A DNA stretch of 64,000 nucleotides. It comes from Haemophilus parainfluenzae. GTDB lineage: Bacteria > Pseudomonadota > Gammaproteobacteria > Enterobacterales > Pasteurellaceae. The stretch spans positions 1 to 64,000 of the forward strand of contig NZ_QEPT01000006.1 of NCBI RefSeq assembly GCF_003252755.1, in the 5' to 3' direction. Under the pieces are notes generated by a model. It was given only the letters and a program-made list of their open reading frames with translations. It had not been told where the DNA came from and did no database searches. Both the position numbers and the translations under genes were made by a program. Each line of letters starts with the position of its first letter. Positions within the stretch are counted from its first letter, which is position 1. Below are positions 55,632 to 64,000 of the stretch, piece by piece.

Positions 55632-57899
55632 ATGCAAGGGATCGAATTACGCATAAAAGGAAAAGTTCAGGGTGTGGGGTTTCGCCCTTTTGTCTGGCTT
55701 CTGGCAAATCAATATGGATTAAATGGAGATGTCAATAATGATGGACAAGGCGTATTAATTCGTTTTGTCTCTCCACCAGCAGATGCACTCGAGCAATTTT
55801 TATCCGACCTACAAAATAAACTCCCACCTCTAGCGCAAATTACTGACGTTACTCAGCGAACCATAGATTGGCCTGACGCAGCCACAGTAACAAGCTTTAC
55901 TATCCGGGAAAGCGAAAACAATCAAATGGACACGCAAATTATTCCCGATGCAGCAACCTGTCCACATTGTTTAGCTGACTTATTCGATCCCAACAATCGA
56001 CGTTATCACTACCCCTTTACCAATTGTACCCATTGTGGCCCGCGTTTTACCATCATCAAGGCAATTCCTTACGACCGAAAAAACACGGCGATGTCTGTTT
56101 TTCCGCTTTGTCCACAATGTGAAAAAGAATATAAAGATCCCGGTGATCGTCGTTTTCATGCTCAACCCAATGCTTGTTCTGTTTGCGGCCCCCATATCTG
56201 GTTACAAGATCGAGAACAAACGCTTGCTACTCATGAAACCGCACTAAAACAGACCGCACTTTTATTGCAACAAGGTCACATCGTCGCGGTTAAAGGCTTA
56301 GGCGGTTTTCACCTAGCCTGTGATGCAAATAATCAAAAGGCTGTTAATTTATTACGACAACGGAAACATCGTCCGACAAAACCGTTAGCCATTATGGTGC
56401 CTGACCTGCAGTTTTTACAAGATTTAAGCGCCCAAGAAACAGAATTGCTAACCAGTAGTGCAGCGCCAATTGTACTACTAGCAAAACATAAAGTACCACA
56501 TATTGCCGATAACATCGCACCAAACCTACAGGAAATCGGTGTGATGCTACCGAGCAATCCACTACAACATTTATTACTACGAGCAGTTAATCGTCCACTC
56601 GTGATGACTTCTGCGAATGCTAGCGGACAACCTCCCGTGCTGAAAAATGAATATGCTGTGGAACAATTAGCTGGCTTGGCTGATTTTTATCTTTGTCACA
56701 ATCGCGATATTCTACAACGTGCCGATGATAGTCTCGTTCGTGTTGCCTTCGATGGATTAGAAACATTGCGTCGTGCTCGTGGCTATGTGCCCGATGAAAT
56801 ACCACTTGAAACACAAAGTGCGAAGAATGTATTGGCGTTAGGTTCCGATCTGAAAAATACATTCTGCTTACTACGTCACAATAAAGCCGTACTGAGTCAA
56901 CATATTGGCGATACAGCAAATGAACAAGTGCGGTCACAATTAAGTGAAAATCTTGAATTATTTCAAAATATTTATCAATTTAAACCTGACATTATCGCTG
57001 TCGATGCTCACCCTGGCTATTTTTCATCTTCCATTGGTAAACAACTTGCCGAACAGCAACAAATCACACCAATAGAAGTTCTACATCATCATGCTCATAT
57101 TGTCAGCGTAATGGTCGAGCACAATTGTAATGAACCTGTTATTGGTCTTGCTCTAGACGGTATCGGCATGGGTGAAAATGGACAACTTTGGGGGGGCGAA
57201 TGCCTACTTGTTGATTATCAACATAGTCAATATTTAGGTGGTCTGCCAGCTGTTGCTCTACCTGGTGGTGATCTTGCGGCCAAACAACCTTGGCGTAACT
57301 GGCTAGCTCACCTGCATCAATTTGTGCCACAGTGGCAAGAAATACTCACAAAAACTTGCACTGAACCGAATTGGCAAATATTAGTTAATGCCATTGAGCG
57401 CGGACTCAATTGTCCACCTATATCATCTGCGGGTCGTTTATTTGATGCCGTAGCTTATGCTCTCGGTATTGCACCAACCATTGTTTCTTGGGAGGGCGAA
57501 GCTGCCTGTCATTTAGAAGCACTAGCAAACACCTCGTCTTTGGTGACACAAGCACAAAGTGCGGTCAATATTCCAGTAAAAATTCCACTTATAAGCAATA
57601 AACTGGATTTGGCGTACTTTTGGCAAAGTTGGTTGAATTACCATGCGCCTGTTGAAGATAAAGCCTTTGCCTTTCATTATGCTCTCGCCCAAGGTTTTGC
57701 TGAACTTGCTGCAAACCAAGCACGCCGGCACCAATGCCGTACTATCGTGTTATCTGGTGGTGTGATGCATAACCAACTGCTACGTCGCTTATTAAAAGAA
57801 CATCTGGGCGAATTCCATGTACTGAGTGCGCATAAACTACCGATGGGTGATGGCGGACTCAGTTTAGGTCAGGCGGTTATTGCCATGCATAGAAACTGA
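55632..57899 (+). CDS. hypF: Carbamoyltransferase HypF (hydrogenase cyanide ligand synthesis)
   Basis: Makes the carbamoyl group for HypE from carbamoyl phosphate. The 755-aa protein has four parts in order: acylphosphatase domain with GKVQGVGFRPFVW (about 1-90), paired zinc fingers CPHC...CTHC and CPQC...CSVC (about 108-190), a YrdC domain with AVKGLGGFHLACDA (about 200-380) and a Kae1-like domain with HHHAHIVSVMVEH near 485. A shared terminator follows. Confidence 0.96.
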   Translation: MQGIELRIKGKVQGVGFRPFVWLLANQYGLNGDVNNDGQGVLIRFVSPPADALEQFLSDLQNKLPPLAQITDVTQRTIDWPDAATVTSFTIRESENNQMDTQIIPDAATCPHCLADLFDPNNRRYHYPFTNCTHCGPRFTIIKAIPYDRKNTAMSVFPLCPQCEKEYKDPGDRRFHAQPNACSVCGPHIWLQDREQTLATHETALKQTALLLQQGHIVAVKGLGGFHLACDANNQKAVNLLRQRKHRPTKPLAIMVPDLQFLQDLSAQETELLTSSAAPIVLLAKHKVPHIADNIAPNLQEIGVMLPSNPLQHLLLRAVNRPLVMTSANASGQPPVLKNEYAVEQLAGLADFYLCHNRDILQRADDSLVRVAFDGLETLRRARGYVPDEIPLETQSAKNVLALGSDLKNTFCLLRHNKAVLSQHIGDTANEQVRSQLSENLELFQNIYQFKPDIIAVDAHPGYFSSSIGKQLAEQQQITPIEVLHHHAHIVSVMVEHNCNEPVIGLALDGIGMGENGQLWGGECLLVDYQHSQYLGGLPAVALPGGDLAAKQPWRNWLAHLHQFVPQWQEILTKTCTEPNWQILVNAIERGLNCPPISSAGRLFDAVAYALGIAPTIVSWEGEAACHLEALANTSSLVTQAQSAVNIPVKIPLISNKLDLAYFWQSWLNYHAPVEDKAFAFHYALAQGFAELAANQARRHQCRTIVLSGGVMHNQLLRRLLKEHLGEFHVLSAHKLPMGDGGLSLGQAVIAMHRN

Positions 57900-57920
57900 T
57901 CATCCTTAATGTTAAATATA

Positions 57921-57966
57921 AAAAAAAGAGTTAATCGAAAAGTGACGATTAACTCTTTTGTTTTTG
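57921..57966. terminator. Bidirectional terminator between hypF and lysO
   Basis: Stem AAAAGAGTTAATCG/CGATTAACTCTTTT with a 7-nt loop, T run on the plus side and A run (T on minus) at the left. It marks the right edge of the hydrogenase island. Confidence 0.88.
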
Positions 57967-57976
57967 TATTTCTTTT

Positions 57977-58897
57977 TTATAACGGAATACTGGAAAAGAA
58001 AACCAATAGTAACGGTGGCAGAATATTCGTCACAAAACCGAATGAAATCGCAATTGGCGTGACTTCAATACCTCCTGCTTTTTGAATAATTGGCAAGGTA
58101 CAATCTATTGCTGTCGCACCCGTAATCCCAATTGCAGTCGAACGGAAATTACGCATAAATAATGGGATCACAAATAAGCTGACAATTTCACGGGATAAGT
58201 CATTAAAAAAGGCAATACTGCCCGGCACTGGTCCCCATGCATTGGTCAATACTACACTAGATAACGAATACCAACCCATTCCAGAGGCAAATGCCAGCCC
58301 TTGTGTAATTGGCATAGCCAAAACGAAAGCAGCAATGATACCACCTAATAATGAAGTAAAAGTAAACACCATCCCTGTTTGGAAACCTCGTTTATTGAAA
58401 AGGGCCTCTTTTAAGGAAATACCGTTATTTCTTAGCTGAATCCCCACAAAGAAAATCAGTACGATCAATACATACAGATTAATTCCGGTAGGCAACATGA
58501 GATAGGATTTGAATAAGAAACCACAAAGGGTGCCGATCACTACCGTGCCGGAAAGTTTGAGTGAGTCAATTAAGGAGTGCCAACGAGAATCAATTTTACC
58601 TTGTGATTTAAGTGGCTCAGCGGGGTTAAAGCGGTCATAAAGCATCAAACCAACCATATTAGATCCCAAAATGATCGCAGACAGTGTCACCGCAGTTGTG
58701 CCAATAATCGGCAGTTTATGCTCTAAATCATCTAACTGACCAAGTAAATAGCCCATTAAGAAAAGAATAATATAAAGCAAAAACATCACGATATGATTTA
58801 TTTTTGCAATATAGGATTTATTATTGACCTTTAATAAATAACCTAACACCATTGGTATTAAGACAATTAATAAGCCATTTATCATATCCTGCATCAT
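57977..58897 (-). CDS. lysO: Lysine exporter LysO family protein (DUF340/YbjE)
   Basis: Membrane protein of 306 aa, about eight to nine helices, with the LysO/YbjE layout and the GMGWYSLSSVVLTNAWGPVPGSIAFFNDLSREIV signature region in the C-terminal half. E. coli LysO exports lysine. The start has AAAGGAA upstream. No lysine riboswitch was seen in the 64-nt leader. Substrate by family only. Confidence 0.82.
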   Translation of the reverse strand: MMQDMINGLLIVLIPMVLGYLLKVNNKSYIAKINHIVMFLLYIILFLMGYLLGQLDDLEHKLPIIGTTAVTLSAIILGSNMVGLMLYDRFNPAEPLKSQGKIDSRWHSLIDSLKLSGTVVIGTLCGFLFKSYLMLPTGINLYVLIVLIFFVGIQLRNNGISLKEALFNKRGFQTGMVFTFTSLLGGIIAAFVLAMPITQGLAFASGMGWYSLSSVVLTNAWGPVPGSIAFFNDLSREIVSLFVIPLFMRNFRSTAIGITGATAIDCTLPIIQKAGGIEVTPIAISFGFVTNILPPLLLVFFSSIPL

Positions 58898-58961
58898 ACA
58901 TTTCCTTTCTTATTCCATTAGAGCTAGCATACCCTTTTTATCCCATTTTTTCAAAGCGCAT

Positions 58962-58994
58962 AAAAAAAGTGCGGTCAAAATTGACCGCACTTTT
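58962..58994 (-). terminator. Terminator of aroG (perfect uptake-sequence pair)
   Basis: AAAAGTGCGGTCAA/TTGACCGCACTTTT with TTTTTTT on the minus side, 24 nt after the aroG stop. Confidence 0.88.
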
Positions 58995-59017
58995 AATCAT
59001 CTAAAAAATTAAATTTA

Positions 59018-60109
59018 TTAGCCATTTACTTGGCGACGTGCTAATACAGCATCGGATAACTGTTTTAACACGATTTCTGTATCTTCCCAACCGATACAAG
59101 CATCAGTGATACTTTGCCCGTAAGTCTGAGCTTTACCATCGACTAAGTCTTGACGACCTTCAACAATATGGCTTTCTACCATGACACCGAAGATCTGTTT
59201 TGAACCGCCTGCAATTTGCTGGCAAACATCTTCACAAACTTCCATTTGTTTTTTGAATTGTTTGCTACTATTTGCATGACTGAAATCAACCATTACATGT
59301 GGAATACGACCTGATTTTTCGATCTCTACACAAACTTTTGCAATGTCTTCCGCTTTATAGTTAGGACCTTTATCCCCACCACGTAAAATGATGTGGCAGT
59401 CTTCATTTCCTTTTGTTGAAACAATAGCCGAATGGCCAAATTTTGTCACGGATAAGAAGTAATGGGAAGCTTCTGCCGCCCCCATTGCATCTAAGGCGAC
59501 TTTTACGCCACCATTTGTGCCATTTTTAAAGCCTACCGCACAAGATAAGCCTGAAGCTAATTCACGATGAACTTGAGATTCAGTTGTTCTCGCACCAATT
59601 GCGCCCCAGCTCATGAAATCAGCTACATATTGTGGTGTGATCATATCTAAGAACTCACCCGCTGATGGTACGCCTAAGTTGTTAATATCTGATAATAATT
59701 TACGTGCAATACGCAAACCATCATTTAAACGATATGTATCATTTAAATAAGGATCGTTAATTAAGCCTTTCCAGCCCACTGTTGTACGCGGTTTTTCAAA
59801 GTAAACGCGCATCACCACTTCAAGTGTATCTTTATATTTATCACGTAATACTTTTAAACGTTTAGCGTAATCTAATGCCGCTTTAGGATCATGAATAGAA
59901 CAAGGACCAATTACCACAAGTAAACGGTCATCTTTTCCATGAACAATATTGTGGGCATGTAAACGGGTTTCACGAACTAACTCAGCTGCTTCTTCACTTG
60001 CAGGAAATTTTTCTAATAAAGCAATGGGAGGCAATACCTGATCCACTTTTTCAATTCGGGTATCATCATTTGCAACTTTTACTTCGATTTCTTCTTTCTT
60101 CGTCGCCAT
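59018..60109 (-). CDS. aroG: 3-deoxy-7-phosphoheptulonate (DAHP) synthase
   Basis: First enzyme of the shikimate pathway, joining PEP and erythrose 4-phosphate. The 363-aa protein is a class I AroFGH type: LLVVIGPCSIHDPKAALDYA, RVYFEKPRTTVGWKGLINDP, GARTTESQVHRELASGLSCAVGFKNGT, and MVDFSHANSSK. Closest in my judgement to AroG; which amino acid inhibits it is not certain. A TrpR-type operator lies in the promoter region, so tryptophan control of transcription is likely. Confidence 0.92.
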   Translation of the reverse strand: MATKKEEIEVKVANDDTRIEKVDQVLPPIALLEKFPASEEAAELVRETRLHAHNIVHGKDDRLLVVIGPCSIHDPKAALDYAKRLKVLRDKYKDTLEVVMRVYFEKPRTTVGWKGLINDPYLNDTYRLNDGLRIARKLLSDINNLGVPSAGEFLDMITPQYVADFMSWGAIGARTTESQVHRELASGLSCAVGFKNGTNGGVKVALDAMGAAEASHYFLSVTKFGHSAIVSTKGNEDCHIILRGGDKGPNYKAEDIAKVCVEIEKSGRIPHVMVDFSHANSSKQFKKQMEVCEDVCQQIAGGSKQIFGVMVESHIVEGRQDLVDGKAQTYGQSITDACIGWEDTEIVLKQLSDAVLARRQVNG

Positions 60110-60174
60110 ATGTCACTCTCTAAATCTTAAATGTTGTGCTTAAATCTAATGGCGTTACTCTACACCCTTTTTTT

Positions 60175-60192
60175 GTACTAGTAAACTAGTTC
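60175..60192 (-). promoter_or_regulatory. TrpR operator upstream of aroG
   Basis: On the minus strand GAACTAGTTTACTAGTAC differs from the E. coli trp operator core GAACTAGTTAACTAGTAC by one base. It lies 65 nt before the aroG start and covers a possible -10 (TTTACT), as in the trp promoter. The remaining ~330 nt to the protease gene are A/T-rich with one uptake sequence near 60413 and no gene. Confidence 0.82.
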
Positions 60193-60525
60193 ATTTGAAT
60201 TTATACACAATTATTATGTAATTGCGTAAAATTTGTACTTCCAAAACAGTAAAACAGGACACTATTAAATTATATTTCAGCCTTAGCTGGCAAGGATTTT
60301 GGCGTAAAAATAGGTTGTACCTGCTCCATTTAAAATAGATTATTTTTTTATCCTCTAAAATGAACAAATAAATTTAAATAAAATGTGGTCATAAAAAACA
60401 ATTTCAATTCCGACCGCACTTTTTAAAATATTTTTTGAACTCCCTTGTTTTTACTGAACATTTCCCCCATTTCTTTGTCAGATTGAACACTTATTCAGTC
60501 ATTTATTTTTTACTTGGAGAACTCT

Positions 60526-61917
60526 ATGAAGAAAAAAAATTTTGTATTAACCGGCATTGCATTAGGTTTAAGCGTATTTGCGACCTCTTTATCCGCTCAA
60601 GCGGCTATTCCGAATGAAATCGTAGAACAAGGCAGCCTAGCGCCAATGTTAGAAAAAGCGCAAGCAGCAGTTGTGACTCTTTCAGTTGAAGGCAAAGCAA
60701 AAGCAAACAGCCGTTCAGCATTACCTGATGATATTCCTGAAGAATTTAAATTTTTCTTTGGTGATCAATTTGGCGAACAATTTGGTGGAAACCGTGGCTC
60801 ATCACGCAACTTCCGTGGTTTAGGCTCTGGCGTGATCATCAATGCAGATAAAGGCTATGTTTTAACTAACAATCACGTGGTAGATGGTGCGGATAAAATC
60901 ACCGTAAAATTACAAGATGGGCGTGAATTCAAAGCAAAACTCGTTGGAAAAGACGAACAATCTGATATCGCTTTAGTACAAATCGAAAAACCAACAAACC
61001 TCACCGCAATCAAAATGGCTGATTCCGATAAATTACGTGTAGGTGATTTTACCGTTGCTATCGGTAACCCATTTGGTTTAGGTCAAACCGTAACCTCTGG
61101 TATTGTTTCAGCACTAGGTCGCTCCACTGGTTCAGATAGCGGTGCATATGAAAACTATATTCAAACCGATGCTGCGGTAAACCGTGGTAACTCTGGTGGT
61201 GCATTATTGAATTTACAAGGTGAATTAATTGGTATCAATACCGCGATTATTTCTCCAAATGGTGGTAACGCAGGGATTGCCTTTGCAATTCCAAGCAACC
61301 AAGCAAACAATCTTGTGCAACAAATCTTAGAATTTGGTGAAGTACGCCGTGGTTTACTCGGTATTAAGGGCGGTGAATTAAATGCAGATTTAGCGAAAGC
61401 CTTTAATGTCAGTGCGCAACAAGGTGCTTTTGTGAGTGAAGTCATTCCAAATTCTGCCGCCGAAAAAGCAGGCTTAAAAGCGGGTGATGTAATTACCGCA
61501 ATGAATGGTCAAAAAATCTCAAGTTTCGCCGAAATGCGTGCAAAAATCGCGACCTCTGGTGCGGGTAAAGAAATTGAACTCACTTACTTACGTGATGGCA
61601 AAACTGACAACGTAAAAGTGACTTTACAAGCAGATGATGGTTCTCAAACTGCGAGCAAAACAGAACTTCCAGCATTAGACGGTGCAACCTTAAACAACTA
61701 TGATGCAAAAGGCGTAAAAGGTGTGGAAATTAGCAAAGTACAGCCAAATTCAATGGCGGCACAACGCGGTTTAAAATCGGGTGATATCATCATCGGCATC
61801 AACCGTCAGCCAATTGAAAGCACGCAAGATTTACGTAAAGCGCTAGATGAAAAACCATCTGCTGTTGCACTCAATATCTTACGCGGTAAAAACAACTTCT
61901 ACTTATTGGTGCAATAA
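60526..61917 (+). CDS. degQ: Periplasmic serine endoprotease, DegP/DegQ (HtrA) family
   Basis: Secreted protease/chaperone for misfolded envelope proteins, 463 aa from the ATG at 60526. The longer TTG frame reads through the ribosome site GGAGA. Signal peptide cut near AQA-AIP. Catalytic triad H117 (NNHVV), D147 (QSDIALV), S223 (RGNSGGALL). Two PDZ domains follow (about 265-350 and 375-460). The Q-linker near residue 65-90 is short, which suits DegQ, though H. influenzae naming uses HtrA/DegP. Confidence 0.9.
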   Translation: MKKKNFVLTGIALGLSVFATSLSAQAAIPNEIVEQGSLAPMLEKAQAAVVTLSVEGKAKANSRSALPDDIPEEFKFFFGDQFGEQFGGNRGSSRNFRGLGSGVIINADKGYVLTNNHVVDGADKITVKLQDGREFKAKLVGKDEQSDIALVQIEKPTNLTAIKMADSDKLRVGDFTVAIGNPFGLGQTVTSGIVSALGRSTGSDSGAYENYIQTDAAVNRGNSGGALLNLQGELIGINTAIISPNGGNAGIAFAIPSNQANNLVQQILEFGEVRRGLLGIKGGELNADLAKAFNVSAQQGAFVSEVIPNSAAEKAGLKAGDVITAMNGQKISSFAEMRAKIATSGAGKEIELTYLRDGKTDNVKVTLQADDGSQTASKTELPALDGATLNNYDAKGVKGVEISKVQPNSMAAQRGLKSGDIIIGINRQPIESTQDLRKALDEKPSAVALNILRGKNNFYLLVQ

Positions 61918-61922
61918 AATGA

Positions 61923-61952
61923 AAAAAGAGCGGTCAATTTGACCGCTCTTTT
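61923..61952. terminator. Bidirectional terminator between degQ and uvrB
   Basis: Stem AAAAGAGCGGTCAA/TTGACCGCTCTTTT, T run on both sides. The arms are two-base variants of the uptake core (GAGCGGT in place of GTGCGGT). Confidence 0.87.
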
Positions 61953-61953
61953 C

Positions 61954-63990
61954 TTATTCAGATATCATAAACTGCTCTCTCAATTGATGAAGCTGATCGC
62001 GTACTGCAGCGGCTTTTTCAAATTCGAGATCTTGAGCAAATTTATACATTTGTTGTTCCAATTTCTTAATTTGTTGTTGGAATTCTTTGGCTGATTTAGG
62101 TGCATTGTAAAGTGCGGTCGGTTCAGCTGCCGTTTTTCCACGCTGTTTCGATTTCGCTTTTTGATTTGCACCTTGACCAATATCTAACAACTCGCCGACT
62201 TTCTTATTCAATGCCTGTGGAACAATACCGTGCTCTTCATTGTATTTCATTTGTTTTTCACGACGGCGATTCGTTTCGGTAATGGCTTTTTCCATAGATT
62301 TAGTCATGCTATCAGCATACAAAATCGCTTTACCATTCAAGTTTCGAGCAGCACGACCGATGGTTTGGATTAAGGAACGCTCAGAACGCAAGAAACCTTC
62401 TTTATCCGCATCTAAAATCGCAACAAGAGAAACCTCTGGAATATCCAGCCCCTCACGTAATAAGTTGATGCCGACCAACACATCGAATTCACCTAAACGT
62501 AAATCACGGATAATCTCTACACGCTCAACAGTATCAATATCTGAATGCAGATAACGTACACGAATTCCGTGTTCGTCTAAGTAATCCGTTAAATCTTCCG
62601 CCATTTTCTTCGTTAGCGTCGTCACTAAAACTCGCTCATTTTTATCCGCTCTTTGACGCGCTTCAGACAGTAAATCATCTACTTGAATGGATACAGGACG
62701 AATTTCAATTTGTGGATCGAGCAATCCCGTTGGACGTACCACCTGATCGACAATTTCAGTACCCGATTTTTCTAACTCATAAGGGCCAGGTGTTGCAGAA
62801 ACGTAAATCGTCTGCGGTGCTAAACGCTCAAACTCTTCAAAGCGTAATGGACGATTATCCAATGCTGAAGGCAAACGGAAACCATATTCCACCAAGGTTT
62901 CTTTACGAGAACGGTCACCACGATACATTCCACCAATTTGCGGCACGGTCACGTGTGATTCATCAATAATCAAAATCGCATCAGATGGCATATAATCAAA
63001 TAATGTCGGAGGCGGTTCGCCTTCATTTCTGCCAGAAAGATAGCGTGAATAGTTTTCGATGCCTGAGCAATAGCCAAGCTCATTCATCATCTCAATATCA
63101 AATTGCGTACGTTGGGTTATACGCTGCTCTTCCAGCAATTTATGTTCCTTGATGAAATATTCACGGCGTTGCACAAGTTCCGCTTTGATTTTTTCAATAG
63201 CATCTAAAATACGCTCTCTTGGCGTCACATAGTGGGTTTTCGGATACACCGTAAAACGCGGAACAGCGCCAAAACTAGTACCCGTTAAAGGATCAAATAA
63301 GCTTAGGCGTTCAATTTCATCATCAAATAATTCAATTCGTACCGCACGATCGTCAGATTCCGCAGGAAAAATATCAATCACCTCACCGCGCACCCGGAAT
63401 GTACCGCGCTGAAAGGCTTGATCATTTCTTGTGTATTGTAATTCCGCCAATTTCGCTAAAATCTGACGTTGATCGATAATGGCACCTTGCTGTAAATGCA
63501 ACATCATCTGCAAATAGCTATCCGGATCACCCAAACCATAAATCGCGGATACAGACGCCACTACAATAGTATCTCGACGCTCTAAGAACGACTTCGTAGC
63601 CGAAAGACGCATCTGTTCAATCTGATCATTAATAGACGCATCTTTCTCGATAAAGGTATCACTACTCGGTACATAAGCTTCCGGCTGATAATAATCATAG
63701 TATGAAACGAAATATTCCACCGCGTTTTCAGGAAAGAACACCTTCATTTCCGCATAAAGCTGAGCGGCAAGGGTTTTATTTGGGGCAAGTAACATCGCCG
63801 GGCGATTTAATGTCGCTATAACATTTGCAATGGTAAATGTTTTGCCTGACCCCGTTACCCCAAGAAGTGTTTGATGGGCCAAACCATCCTCTAAATTTTC
63901 GACTAATTTTTCGATTGCTTGGGGTTGGTCACCGGACGGTTTAAAATCAGAATGAAGGATAAAAGGCTTAGTATTAATTTTCTCTGCCAT
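61954..63990 (-). CDS. uvrB: Excinuclease ABC subunit B
   Basis: DNA-damage verification helicase of nucleotide excision repair; pairs with UvrA and then UvrC. The 678-aa protein is complete: Walker [11 protein letters not shown] (near 43), the beta-hairpin region [28 protein letters not shown], motif [13 protein letters not shown] and the C-terminal UVR motif [14 protein letters not shown]. An uptake sequence (63991-63999) directly precedes the start codon. Confidence 0.97.
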   Translation of the reverse strand: MAEKINTKPFILHSDFKPSGDQPQAIEKLVENLEDGLAHQTLLGVTGSGKTFTIANVIATLNRPAMLLAPNKTLAAQLYAEMKVFFPENAVEYFVSYYDYYQPEAYVPSSDTFIEKDASINDQIEQMRLSATKSFLERRDTIVVASVSAIYGLGDPDSYLQMMLHLQQGAIIDQRQILAKLAELQYTRNDQAFQRGTFRVRGEVIDIFPAESDDRAVRIELFDDEIERLSLFDPLTGTSFGAVPRFTVYPKTHYVTPRERILDAIEKIKAELVQRREYFIKEHKLLEEQRITQRTQFDIEMMNELGYCSGIENYSRYLSGRNEGEPPPTLFDYMPSDAILIIDESHVTVPQIGGMYRGDRSRKETLVEYGFRLPSALDNRPLRFEEFERLAPQTIYVSATPGPYELEKSGTEIVDQVVRPTGLLDPQIEIRPVSIQVDDLLSEARQRADKNERVLVTTLTKKMAEDLTDYLDEHGIRVRYLHSDIDTVERVEIIRDLRLGEFDVLVGINLLREGLDIPEVSLVAILDADKEGFLRSERSLIQTIGRAARNLNGKAILYADSMTKSMEKAITETNRRREKQMKYNEEHGIVPQALNKKVGELLDIGQGANQKAKSKQRGKTAAEPTALYNAPKSAKEFQQQIKKLEQQMYKFAQDLEFEKAAAVRDQLHQLREQFMISE

Positions 63991-64000
63991 AAGTGCGGTC

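Larger units (their letters stand above)
1082..63999. repeat. Hin-type DNA uptake signal sequences (about 50 copies)
   Basis: The 9-base core AAGTGCGGT or its complement ACCGCACTT recurs about once per 1.2 kb on both strands. Examples: 1082-1090, 1942-1950, 3222-3229 (pair), 4378-4386, 4398-4406, 7272-7309 (pair), 25527-25535, 28496-28504, 33528-33565 (pair), 38829-38837, 63991-63999. Many are followed by TCAA or an A/T tract, as in Haemophilus. The alternative Apl-type core (ACAAGCGGT) is not prominent. These sites mark natural competence. Confidence 0.93.

Noticed and set aside
58898-58961. Lysine riboswitch before lysO
   Set aside because: The leader is only about 64 nt, too short for the roughly 170-nt L-box, and shows no matching stems.
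60425-60525. Sigma-E promoter before the DegQ gene
   Set aside because: GAACT-like hexamers occur, but no GGAACTT/TCTGA pair with correct spacing could be supported.

Overview
The window is chromosomal DNA of a member of the Pasteurellaceae, most likely Haemophilus or Aggregatibacter and possibly H. parainfluenzae. The species is a guess from memory of 16S and gene neighbourhoods. The genus-level call rests on roughly 50 copies of the Hin-type DNA-uptake signal sequence (core AAGTGCGGT) on both strands, the AT-rich Pasteurellaceae coding style, and gene groups known from H. influenzae: wecA/hemL/glnD/map/erpA/mrcB, purR/ppc/HI1450 and nikKLMQO-nimR. I see no insertion sequence, prophage or CRISPR array.

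Layout. 1-0.6 kb: 5' end of a 16S rRNA gene on the minus strand, with its boxC/boxA leader and a tRNA-Arg/His/Pro cluster lying between a stringent-type promoter and the rRNA. 0.7-10 kb: housekeeping genes wecA, hemL, glnD, map, erpA, yacL and mrcB. 10-18 kb: an eight-gene ferrous-iron import and redox cluster of the FetMP-FetABCDEF / P19 type, followed by a small lipoprotein. 18.8-24.4 kb: an ATP-grasp protein, a Fur-box-preceded siderophore-type ABC importer whose last gene is a pseudoazurin, and a di-haem cytochrome c peroxidase. 24.4-29.3 kb: mltB and a four-gene glycan block (two GT2, a polymerase/ligase-like membrane protein, a GT25). 29.4-34 kb: tiny ynhF, purR, ppc and an HI1450-type DNA-mimic protein.

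34-57.9 kb is the most notable part: a nearly self-sufficient formate hydrogenlyase-2 / hydrogenase-4 island. hypABDE (minus) and nimR (minus) stand beside the divergent nickel importer nikKLMQO (plus). Then come, on the minus strand, the selenocysteine enzyme fdhF (in-frame UGA at codon 142), a hydrogenase maturation protease, and hyfJ to hyfA. Divergent hypC-hypF closes the island. The island therefore contains nickel uptake, nickel sensing, NiFe(CN)2CO cofactor assembly, nickel insertion, large-subunit cleavage, the membrane complex and the formate-oxidising subunit. No FhlA/HyfR activator and no FocA are present. An FNR/CRP-like site lies before hyfA and a near-perfect FNR-like site before the iron cluster, suggesting both respond to anaerobiosis.

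58-64 kb: a LysO-type lysine exporter, aroG preceded by a near-perfect TrpR operator, a DegP/DegQ-type periplasmic protease and uvrB. Many genes end in terminators built from inverted pairs of uptake sequences.
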